Source of the DNA: CBDFKF01 sp965248765
GTDB taxonomy: Bacteria; Pseudomonadota; Alphaproteobacteria; VGEJ01
Reading direction: 5' to 3'
Assembly: GCA_965248765.1 (NCBI GenBank)
Contig: CBDFKF010000004.1
Coordinates: forward strand, 186,001-250,000
DNA: 64,000 nt
The notes under the pieces were generated by a model. That model was not told the origin of the DNA. It made no database searches and saw nothing but the letters and a program-made list of their open reading frames with translations. The translations under genes were made by a program, and so were the position numbers. Positions 29,029-36,758 of this stretch are shown here, piece after piece; position 1 is the stretch's first letter, and the number at the start of each line of letters is the position of its first letter.

Positions 29029-30619
29029 ATGAGGCGAACAGCGGATGAGGATCGAACGGTTTCGACTTGAGCTCGGGGTGGAATTGTACGCCGATGAACC
29101 AGGGATGGCTTTTCAGCTCGACAATCTCCGGCAACGTTTGATCGGGCGAGATGCCTGAGGTCACGAGGCCCGCGCTATTTAGGCGATCGCGATAGGTGAT
29201 GTTCACCTCATAGCGGTGACGGTGGCGCTCCGAGACCCGCTCCGCGCCATAAATGCCATGGACCTTGGTGCCGGGGAGAAGATCACAGTCGTACGCGCCG
29301 AGGCGCATTGTGCCGCCGAGGTCGCCGCCTGCCTCGCGGGTCTCGCGTTCGTCGCCGTGACTCCACTCAGTTAGCTCGCCGACGACCGGGTCCTGGCACG
29401 GGCCGAATTCCGTCGAGCCCGCCGCCGGCAGTTCGGCAAGATTGCGGGCCACTTCGACGACTGCGAGCTGCATGCCGAAACAGATGCCGAAATAGGGAAC
29501 GTTGTGCTCGCGGGCAAAGGTGACGGCCGCGATCTTGCCCTCGGCTCCGCGTTCACCGAAGCCGCCGGGCACGAGCACGCCGTGCACATCTTCAAGGTGG
29601 TGAACGCGATCGTCCGATTCGAAGATCTCTGATTCCAGCCACCTAAGATTGACGCGCACGCTGTTGGCGATCCCGCCGTGGGCTAGGGCCTCGTTGAGTG
29701 ATTTGTAGGCGTCTTGCAGGCCGGTGTACTTGCCGACAATAGCTATCTTGACCTCGCCCTCCGGCGCCTTGATGTGGCGCACGATCTCCTGCCATCGGCT
29801 GAGATCCGGGTCCGGTGCATCCGTCATTCCGAACGCCTTTAGCACCTGGGTGTCGAAGCCCGCCTCGCGATAGCGAAGCGGCACCTCGTAGATGGTGTCG
29901 ACATCGATGGCCGGGATCACCGCCTCATTCTGGACGTTGCAGAAGAGCGCGATCTTCTGCCGCTCCTTCTCGGGGATCGGCCGGTCGCAGCGGCACAGCA
30001 AGATATCCGGCTGAATGCCGATGCCGCGCAGCTCCTTGACCGAGTGCTGGGTCGGTTTGGTCTTGAGCTCCGCTGCCGACGGAATGTACGGGACGAGCGT
30101 CAGGTGGATGAACACCGCCCGCTCGCGCCCGACCTCGTTGCCGAACTGGCGAATCGCCTCGAGGAACGGCAGTCCCTCAATGTCGCCCACGGTGCCGCCG
30201 ATTTCGCACAGGACGAAGTCGATGTCATCCGTCTCCGCGATGATCAGCTCCTTGATCGCATCGGTCACGTGGGGGATCACCTGCACCGTACCGCCCAGGA
30301 AATCGCCGCGCCGTTCGCGGGTAATCAGGCTCTGGTATGTGCGGCCCGCCGTGATGCTGTCGCTCCGACGCGACGGAACCCCGGTGAATCGTTCGTAGTG
30401 GCCGAGGTCGAGGTCAGTCTCGGCGCCGTCGTCGGTAACGTAGACCTCGCCATGCTGATAGGGGCTCATGGTGCCCGGATCGACGTTGAGATAGGGATCG
30501 AACTTGCGCAAGCGGACGGTGAAGCGGCGCGCCTGGAGGAGCGCACCGAGCGCCGCTGATGCGAGACCCTTGCCGAGAGAGGAGACCACGCCGCCGGTAA
30601 TGAACACACACCGCGTCAT
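28991..30619 (-). CDS. pyrG: CTP synthase
   Basis: Makes CTP from UTP, ATP and glutamine; 542 aa. N-terminal synthetase domain starts CVFITGGVVSSLGKGLASA and includes the LTLVPYIPSAAELKTKPTQHS segment. The C-terminal class I glutaminase domain carries the nucleophile cysteine in FGICFGMQLAV and the His-Glu pair in VQFHPELKSKP. It is followed by kdsA, whose CMP-KDO pathway later consumes CTP. Confidence 0.98.
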   Translation of the reverse strand: MTRCVFITGGVVSSLGKGLASAALGALLQARRFTVRLRKFDPYLNVDPGTMSPYQHGEVYVTDDGAETDLDLGHYERFTGVPSRRSDSITAGRTYQSLITRERRGDFLGGTVQVIPHVTDAIKELIIAETDDIDFVLCEIGGTVGDIEGLPFLEAIRQFGNEVGRERAVFIHLTLVPYIPSAAELKTKPTQHSVKELRGIGIQPDILLCRCDRPIPEKERQKIALFCNVQNEAVIPAIDVDTIYEVPLRYREAGFDTQVLKAFGMTDAPDPDLSRWQEIVRHIKAPEGEVKIAIVGKYTGLQDAYKSLNEALAHGGIANSVRVNLRWLESEIFESDDRVHHLEDVHGVLVPGGFGERGAEGKIAAVTFAREHNVPYFGICFGMQLAVVEVARNLAELPAAGSTEFGPCQDPVVGELTEWSHGDERETREAGGDLGGTMRLGAYDCDLLPGTKVHGIYGAERVSERHRHRYEVNITYRDRLNSAGLVTSGISPDQTLPEIVELKSHPWFIGVQFHPELKSKPFDPHPLFASFVKAAVEQSRLV

Positions 30620-30680
30620 GGACGCACACGATACAACAAAGCCGAAGTCGACCCCAAACGCAGCTCCATCACCGAAATGC

Positions 30681-31031
30681 CTACTCGGATCGCGGCACGG
30701 TCGGCCCCTCGGACTCGGGCGGTGCCGTCACTGGCTCGGTGGGCGCCTGTTCGTCCATGACCGACGTCGGCTCATCGACGACGGAACGCGGCGCGCTTGA
30801 GCCGCCGGCGAGCATGGCCAGCCCCAAGCTGGTAGCGATGAACAACGTCGCGAGGACGGTGGTGGCGCGCGTGAGAATGTTCGCGGCGCCGCGTCCCGAC
30901 AGCATACCGCCGGGCCCGCCACCGCCACCACCACCGATGCCAAGGCCACCGCCCTCGCTGCGCTGCAAGAGCACGATGATCACAAGAGTGATCGCCAACA
31001 GGAGGTGGATGACAAGAAGAATAGTCTGCAT
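30681..31031 (-). CDS. secG: Preprotein translocase subunit SecG
   Basis: Small auxiliary subunit of the SecYEG channel, 116 aa. Two membrane helices (about 3-21 and 56-75) flank a glycine-rich cytosolic loop with the family pattern LLQRSEGGGLG. The C-terminus is a variable, Pro/Glu/Thr-rich tail. It lies between tpiA and pyrG, the same place as in many proteobacteria. Confidence 0.95.
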   Translation of the reverse strand: MQTILLVIHLLLAITLVIIVLLQRSEGGGLGIGGGGGGGPGGMLSGRGAANILTRATTVLATLFIATSLGLAMLAGGSSAPRSVVDEPTSVMDEQAPTEPVTAPPESEGPTVPRSE

Positions 31032-31102
31032 CGGTGCCGGGGGGAGCCAAGGTGGCTAGAGGCCAGTCTTACACCATTCCCTCAGGCTGGGGCCAGCAGG
31101 GG

Positions 31103-31888
31103 TTAGGCCGGCGCCTTGGCCGCGACCAGAGCCTCGATAATCGGCAAGAACGTCTCCGCCTCGAGACTAGCGCCGCCAACGAGGGCACCGTCGACATCCG
31201 CGACCGCCATCAACTCGGCCGCGTTCTCCGGTTTGACGGAGCCGCCGTAGAGTACGCGCATGGCCGGCCCGTCATCGCCCAGGCGTGCGGTGAGCAGCGA
31301 CCGTAGGTGGCCGTGGATCTCGGCGACCTCGGCAACGCTCGGAGTCCGGCCCGTACCGATCGCCCATACCGGCTCATAGGCGATGGCGGTATTCGCTGCA
31401 CCAGCACCAGTCGGGAGCGATTGCGCGAGCTGGCGCTCGACCACCGCGCGCGCCTCGCCGGCATCGCGCTGCTCCTCGGTTTCGCCGATGCATACGATGG
31501 CGGTGAGACCCGCCCGGTGGGCCGCCTGGGCCTTCGCCTTCACCGTCGCATCGGTCTCGCCAAGGTCGGCCCGTCGTTCCGAATGTCCAACGATGACGTA
31601 ACTGCAGCCGGCATCCGCCAGCATCTCGGCGCTGATATCGCCGGTGTGCGCCCCGCTTGGCTCCTGATGGCAATCCTGGGCGCCGAGCGCGATCGGCGAA
31701 TGGCGTACTCCCACACCGGTCTGGGCCAAGAGGGTCGCCGGCGGGCAGACGACGATATCGCAGTCGAACGGCGCGGCAGCGGCACGCTCCGCCAGTGCAA
31801 TAACGAGATCCCGCGCGCCCTCGCGCAGTCCGTTCATCTTCCAGTTGCCAGCAGCCAGCGGCCGGCGCGTTTGTGAGGAGGGCGGCAT
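31103..31888 (-). CDS. tpiA: Triosephosphate isomerase
   Basis: Interconverts DHAP and glyceraldehyde-3-phosphate; 261 aa. Active-site residues N15 and K17 in GNWKMN, the catalytic histidine in VIVGHSERR, the catalytic glutamate in AYEPVWAIGTG, and the phosphate loop GGSVKPENA are all present. It is the first gene of the long minus run and diverges from ppiD across 120 bases. Confidence 0.98.
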   Translation of the reverse strand: MPPSSQTRRPLAAGNWKMNGLREGARDLVIALAERAAAAPFDCDIVVCPPATLLAQTGVGVRHSPIALGAQDCHQEPSGAHTGDISAEMLADAGCSYVIVGHSERRADLGETDATVKAKAQAAHRAGLTAIVCIGETEEQRDAGEARAVVERQLAQSLPTGAGAANTAIAYEPVWAIGTGRTPSVAEVAEIHGHLRSLLTARLGDDGPAMRVLYGGSVKPENAAELMAVADVDGALVGGASLEAETFLPIIEALVAAKAPA

Positions 31889-31976
31889 CGGGCGCGTTTA
31901 GCAGAAAGCGGCCGGTGTGCCTAGGTCGGCACGCTGCGGTGGCCTTGCCGGCGCCACCGATCGCCACCTATCATCG

Positions 31977-31995
31977 CCTCGGGCATCGCCCGAGG
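31977..31995 (+). promoter_or_regulatory. Palindrome at the ppiD ribosome-binding site
   Basis: CCTCGGGC-ATC-GCCCGAGG, perfect 8-bp arms. The right arm overlaps the GAGGGAG that should be the ppiD Shine-Dalgarno (31992-31998; ATG at 32009). TATCAT at 31969-31974 could be a -10. It may be an operator or an RNA hairpin hiding the ribosome site. Confidence 0.4.
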
Positions 31996-32008
31996 GAGTG
32001 GCCGGATC

Positions 32009-33895
32009 ATGCTGATAAACCTGCGCAAGTCTGCGGGAAGCTGGATCGTCAAGAGTTTTCTACTGCTTCTCGTCGCGAGCTTCGCGGTATGGGGCGTCGG
32101 CGACATCCTTCGATCGGGGGGCGATACAGCGGTGATCGTAGTCGGCGACCGCGAGGTATCAACCGCCGAGTTCAGCCGTGCCTACCAACAACAATTCCGC
32201 CAACTCTCCAATCAGCTCGGCGGTACACTCACGCCGGACCAGGCGCGCGAATTTGGCCTCGTGGGCGCAACGCTGCAACAGCTCATCGCCTCGGCATTGC
32301 TCGATGAGACGGCTGGGCGTCTCGGCATCGTGGTCCCCGACAGTGTTATTGCAGCGCAAATACGTGCCAACCCCACCTTTCACAACACGAGTGGCGAGTT
32401 CGATCGCCTGATCTACGGCCAGGCACTTCGCGCGGCCGGCATGTCCCCTGAATACTTCGAGGCGCAGAGCCGCGTCGAATCAGCGCGGCGTCAGCTTCTG
32501 GCGAGTGTCTCTGACGGCGCCGTCGCACCTCGTCCGCTGGCGGAAGCGGTCTACCGCTACCGAGAGGAACGCCGGGCCGCCGAGCTGCTCGTTGTCCCAG
32601 CCACCGCGATCCAGGATGTCGGAACCCCCGACGAGGCAGCGCTAGCCGCCTTCCACCGGGACAATATCGTGCGCTTCACAGCGCCCGAATACAGGACCGT
32701 CTCGTTCGTCACGCTGTTGCCCGAGGACCTTATCTCGGAGGTGGCGGTGAGCGAAGAGGAGCTACGCGAAGCCTTCGATGACCGAGCCGGGGAGTTCTTC
32801 ACGCCCGAGCGGCGTACGGTTGAGCAGATGCTCTTTGCCGATAGCATTGCTGCCGGGAAGGCTCATTCGCTCGTGAGCGAGGGCATGGATTTTGCCGCCG
32901 CCGCGCGGGAAGCCGGCAGCTTGAACCCCGACGATCTGTTGCTCGGCCAGCTCACAGAGGCCGACCTGCCAGACGAGGCTCGTGCGATGGTTTTCGCGCT
33001 GCCGGCAGACGGTGTCAGTGGGCCGGTGGAAACCGGGTTCGGTTGGCATGTCTTCCGCGTCACTGCGATCGAGCCCGGGCAGGACCCCGGGTTCAATGAG
33101 GTGCGCGACGAGCTTGAGGCCGAAATCGCACTTGTCAAAGCCCAGGACGTGCTCTTCGAGATCTCCAACGCACTCGAGGACGAACTCGCCGGCGGCGCCC
33201 GCCTCGCGGACGCGGCGGCCCGCGTCGACCTCAGGCCCCGGCATATCGAGGCGGTCGACAACACCGGGCGCGATCCGGCCGGCGAGCTGGTCTCCGAACT
33301 GCCAAACGATCCGGAGTTCCTGGACGCCGTGTTCGGAGCCGAGGAAGGCGTCGAGACGCCGTTGACCGAGACCGGCAACGGACTGAGCTTCATCGTACTC
33401 GTGGAGCGTGTGACACCGCCCATTGAGCGTCCGCTGACGACCGTGCGCGACGAGGTCACCGAGGCATGGCGGGTGGAGCGGCGCAAGGAGCTGACCGCCG
33501 TCGCGGCCGAGGAGATCGCCGCGCGCGCGAGGGGTGGAGCGATGCTCGCTGGGCTGGCCAGCGAGCACGGCCACACCTTCACCGCCGCCGTCGAGTTCGG
33601 CCGCCAGGGAAGCCGTGATGACCCATCGCTCTCCCGCGAGCTGGCAGCAGCGTTGTTCGCCGGTGCGCCCGGCGAGGTCGTGACAGCGCCCCGAGCAGAT
33701 GGCAATGGCTACGTCGTCGCGCGGCTCTCCGAGGTTCTGGGAACAGACGTTGGCGCAAATTCCCAACGGCTAGCCGAGCTGCAACGCATGCTTCGCCAGG
33801 GCATCGCCGCCGATTTGTTGCACCAATACCGGACCCACCTCGGCGAGGATCTAGGGGTGGAGGTGAACGAAGAGCTGCTAGTCGGCCTGTTCTGA
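32009..33895 (+). CDS. ppiD: Membrane-anchored peptidyl-prolyl isomerase PpiD/SurA-type
   Basis: Periplasmic folding factor tethered to the inner membrane, 628 aa. A short cytosolic start (LINLRKSAGSWIVK) and one membrane helix (about 16-33) precede a SurA-N-like chaperone region, a parvulin (PPIC) domain near 255-375 (from EFFTPERRTVEQ to FGWHVFRV), and a long C-terminal chaperone region. It helps outer-membrane and secreted proteins leaving the Sec channel. In alphaproteobacteria it usually precedes trpE; here a minus-strand gene overlaps its last 18 bases instead. Confidence 0.92.
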   Translation: MLINLRKSAGSWIVKSFLLLLVASFAVWGVGDILRSGGDTAVIVVGDREVSTAEFSRAYQQQFRQLSNQLGGTLTPDQAREFGLVGATLQQLIASALLDETAGRLGIVVPDSVIAAQIRANPTFHNTSGEFDRLIYGQALRAAGMSPEYFEAQSRVESARRQLLASVSDGAVAPRPLAEAVYRYREERRAAELLVVPATAIQDVGTPDEAALAAFHRDNIVRFTAPEYRTVSFVTLLPEDLISEVAVSEEELREAFDDRAGEFFTPERRTVEQMLFADSIAAGKAHSLVSEGMDFAAAAREAGSLNPDDLLLGQLTEADLPDEARAMVFALPADGVSGPVETGFGWHVFRVTAIEPGQDPGFNEVRDELEAEIALVKAQDVLFEISNALEDELAGGARLADAAARVDLRPRHIEAVDNTGRDPAGELVSELPNDPEFLDAVFGAEEGVETPLTETGNGLSFIVLVERVTPPIERPLTTVRDEVTEAWRVERRKELTAVAAEEIAARARGGAMLAGLASEHGHTFTAAVEFGRQGSRDDPSLSRELAAALFAGAPGEVVTAPRADGNGYVVARLSEVLGTDVGANSQRLAELQRMLRQGIAADLLHQYRTHLGEDLGVEVNEELLVGLF

Positions 33896-34993
33896 GACCG
33901 CGCCGTTGCGCGCCACCAGCGCGGCAATCGGCACCAGCTCAAAGCCCCGCGCCAGCATATCCGGCAACCAGTGCTCGAGCGCCGTCAGTGTCGCGTTGCT
34001 GGGATGGCCGATGGCGACGGCATAACCCCGGCTGCGCGCCAGCTCCTCCGTTGCGGCAAGCTGTGCGGTGATCGCTTCGGACGTACGCTCATTGTCGAGA
34101 AAGACGTGCCGGCGCAGATGTGGCACACCGACTTCCGCTGCCAATGCCTCGCCAACACTGTCACGGCTCGTGCGTGAATCGAGGAACAAAAGGCCGCGGG
34201 CGCTGAGCTCGTTCATCACCAGTCGCATGCCGGGCTCCCAGGCCGTGAACCGGCTGCCCATGTGATTGTTGATGCCGACGTACCCTTCGAAACGACCAAG
34301 CCCCCAGCGCAGTCGGCGCAAGAGTTCGGCCTGATCTAACCCCGTGAGCAACGCGTTGGGACCTGGATCCTCGCGTTCGCCAACGGGCTCCATCGGCAGG
34401 TGGACGAGCAGTTCGTGGCCGGCCGCGCGTGCGAGCGCCGCCTGCGCCGGGAGATTATCGGCGTAGGGCAGGAAGGCGAGAGTTAGCGGACCGGGTAAGT
34501 TCACTACCCGCCTGCTGCGGTCACTGTTGGCGCCAAGATCATCGATGACGATGGCTATTAGTGGTCGATCGCCAGAGATCGTCGCCACCGCCGCGTAGCG
34601 ACGCCACGCTGGCATGCCGGCCGTATCGTCGCGGCTGGGCCGCTGCGATTGAGAATCGTCGGTGCTCTCGGCCCTGGCGTGGGTTGCCGGCGACGGGAGC
34701 CGTTCTGCCTCCGCAGATGCCGGGTCGACGGACGGATCCCGGCGGACTGCCTCTTCTGTGCGGCTCGGAGCGCGTGCGCCCACGGTCCGCTTTTGCGACT
34801 CGACGCGGCGTGGCGGCGGGGCCTCCGCTGTGCGTTCCAAGACAGATGGTGGCGGTGATTCCGGCGCGGCGGGGGGCTCGTCCTGGGATGCGAGCCCGAC
34901 CGGCCCATCCTGGGTGTCGATCGGCAATAGCCGCCCCAATCCCGCACCGATTGCGATACCGACTAACAGCAGCAATGCTCCGGCGAGGACCAT
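33878..34993 (-). CDS. Divergent polysaccharide deacetylase (YibQ/DUF610) family
   Basis: Exported protein, 371 aa. An N-terminal membrane segment (about 1-22), a low-complexity Pro/Glu/Ser linker (about 30-130), then a divergent polysaccharide-deacetylase domain: IAIVIDDLGANSDRS, HLPMEP, INNHMGS, FLDSRTSRDS and IGHPSNATL. The D/H metal-site pattern of the NodB fold is partly kept; the family's substrate is not established. The ATG at 34993 has no ribosome site and no positive residues before the helix; the in-frame sequence just upstream is basic but has no start codon before a TAG. motB stops 114 bases upstream. Confidence 0.82.
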   Translation of the reverse strand: MVLAGALLLLVGIAIGAGLGRLLPIDTQDGPVGLASQDEPPAAPESPPPSVLERTAEAPPPRRVESQKRTVGARAPSRTEEAVRRDPSVDPASAEAERLPSPATHARAESTDDSQSQRPSRDDTAGMPAWRRYAAVATISGDRPLIAIVIDDLGANSDRSRRVVNLPGPLTLAFLPYADNLPAQAALARAAGHELLVHLPMEPVGEREDPGPNALLTGLDQAELLRRLRWGLGRFEGYVGINNHMGSRFTAWEPGMRLVMNELSARGLLFLDSRTSRDSVGEALAAEVGVPHLRRHVFLDNERTSEAITAQLAATEELARSRGYAVAIGHPSNATLTALEHWLPDMLARGFELVPIAALVARNGAVSEQAD

Positions 34994-35107
34994 CGGCCAG
35001 GGGACGCCGGTAACAACGGTCGCCTGCTTCCGTTTATGCTCGCGCGGGGGCGCCCGCCGTTTCTTTTTCTTCTTCGTCGCTATTTCTGCCTCATTGGGCG
35101 ACGGGTC

Positions 35108-35881
35108 CTACTCGGTGCGGCGGACGTGAATTTCGACCCGCCGATTTCGCGCGCGGCTCTCATCGTCGATGTTGTCCACCAGCGGCTTGCTGTCGGCGTG
35201 ACCCTGGGCGGTGACGCGGATGGGCAAGATTGCCGGGCCGGACAGCAGCTCATGCACGACCGAGTTGGCTCGCGAGGTCGAGAGATCCCAGTTCGACCGG
35301 AAGCGTTCGGTGGTGATGGGGACGTCGTCGGTGTGGCCCTGGACGATGATGTCCCCCTCGCTCTTGGCCAAGACCGGAATAATATCGGCGATCACCGCTT
35401 TGAATTTGTCGGAAAGCAGCTCGCTGCCCGAGGCGAAGAACGGCGATTCCTCGAAGCGAACGATGATTTTACCGCCCTCGATATCGAGCTGCACACGTCC
35501 CTCTTCGACCTCTTCTTCCAACACCTCCTGCAAGGCCTGATAGGTCTCCGTTAGTTCCTCTGGGCGCTCCTGCTCGGCAACATCCTCGGCGGTCGACGGC
35601 TCCTCGGCGCCGGCGAGTTCGTTGTAGTCGGGGGTCTCGGCAGGTGCATCGGAGAACACATCGTGCTGGCCTTCCTGCCCCAGGGCCGCCGGATCGAGCC
35701 TGCCACCAAGGGCATCGTTGACGGCGTTGTTCATCGCGTCGGCCATGCTGCGATAGCGGTCTCGGTCCATACTCGAAAACGACAGCATCAAGGCGAAGAA
35801 AACGACCAGGATCAGCACCATATCAGCGAAGGTGATGATCCAATTGGGTGCCTGGCGGCCGCTGCGCCGGCGCACCATCAT
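35108..35881 (-). CDS. motB: Flagellar-type stator protein MotB/PomB
   Basis: Peptidoglycan-anchored stator subunit of an ion-driven motor, 257 aa. One membrane helix (about 14-37) with the ion-binding aspartate D20 in WIITFADMVLI, a plug-like region, a long acidic linker (about 85-130), and an OmpA-like peptidoglycan-binding domain with VQGHTDDVPI and the SRARNRRVEI signature. The N-terminal pattern (PNWIITFAD...LSFSSMD) resembles sodium-type PomB more than proton-type E. coli MotB; ion choice is inference. The start overlaps the motA stop by 4 bases. Confidence 0.92.
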   Translation of the reverse strand: MMVRRRSGRQAPNWIITFADMVLILVVFFALMLSFSSMDRDRYRSMADAMNNAVNDALGGRLDPAALGQEGQHDVFSDAPAETPDYNELAGAEEPSTAEDVAEQERPEELTETYQALQEVLEEEVEEGRVQLDIEGGKIIVRFEESPFFASGSELLSDKFKAVIADIIPVLAKSEGDIIVQGHTDDVPITTERFRSNWDLSTSRANSVVHELLSGPAILPIRVTAQGHADSKPLVDNIDDESRARNRRVEIHVRRTE

Positions 35882-36669
35882 CGCCCGTGCTCTCCGCTCT
35901 CACCGCCGGCACCTTCGGCCCTGCCGCCGCCCTTGCGCTCGGCATCACGGACGTAGACCTCCAGCAGCTCGTCCATCACATGCGGGTTCTCGCCCTTCTG
36001 GATGCTGAGGACGCTATCGATGATGAGCGTTCGTATGTTGCGGTCCTGCATGGCCTTGGTCTGCAGCTTGTCGGCCATCGGGATAGCGATGAGATTGGCG
36101 ATGAGTGCGCCGTAAAGGGTGGTCAACAGTGCCACCGCCATCGCCGGTCCGACCGTTGCAGGATCGCCCATGTCAGTCAGCATCTGCACCAGCCCGACCA
36201 GTGTGCCGATCATGCCGAAGGCGGGCGCCGAGTCACCGATCGAGCGGAAGATCCGCTCGCCGACCTCTTCGCGACGGATCGCTTGGGTCATGTCGGTGGT
36301 CAGGACCTTATGAATGAACTGCGGCGTGTTGCCGTCGACGCACATCTTGATGCCGAAGGCGTTGTCGATGTGCTCGTTCTCGAGGGAGAGCAATCCCGCC
36401 CGGCGCACCATTTCGGCGAGCTCGCCAGCGGTGAGGATCAGCTCCTGGGAATCATCACGCCGCTCTAGGAACACCGCCTTGGTGCCGTCGACCAGGGCCG
36501 TTAGGAAAGTCGAAATTGGGAACTTGATCAGCGTCGCGGCGAACGTCCCCCCGAGGACGATGAGAAAGCCGGGGAGGTTGAGGAAGATCCATAGATCCGA
36601 GCCGACCGCCACCGCCAGCCCAATCACGACCACCCCGCTGATCAGGCCAATGAGAGTCGCGAGGTCCAT
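35878..36669 (-). CDS. motA: Flagellar-type stator protein MotA/PomA
   Basis: Stator subunit, 263 aa, with four membrane helices: two near the N-terminus (about 4-23 and 31-50), a cytosolic domain with charged residues that contact the rotor, and two C-terminal helices (APAFGMIGTLVGLVQML and a segment from AMAVALLTTLYGAL). The start MDLATLIGLISG is characteristic of PomA-type stators. The conserved Pro and Gly of helices 3-4 are present. It is translationally coupled to motB. No rotor, hook or filament gene is nearby. Confidence 0.93.
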   Translation of the reverse strand: MDLATLIGLISGVVVIGLAVAVGSDLWIFLNLPGFLIVLGGTFAATLIKFPISTFLTALVDGTKAVFLERRDDSQELILTAGELAEMVRRAGLLSLENEHIDNAFGIKMCVDGNTPQFIHKVLTTDMTQAIRREEVGERIFRSIGDSAPAFGMIGTLVGLVQMLTDMGDPATVGPAMAVALLTTLYGALIANLIAIPMADKLQTKAMQDRNIRTLIIDSVLSIQKGENPHVMDELLEVYVRDAERKGGGRAEGAGGESGEHGR

Positions 36670-36758
36670 GGTCTGCCGCCGTCACCTTGCACAGGCGGCG
36701 ACGTTAGTGCGAAATCGCCGCAAGGACCATTGACCTCGCGCACGGTAGGTGCCGGTCG

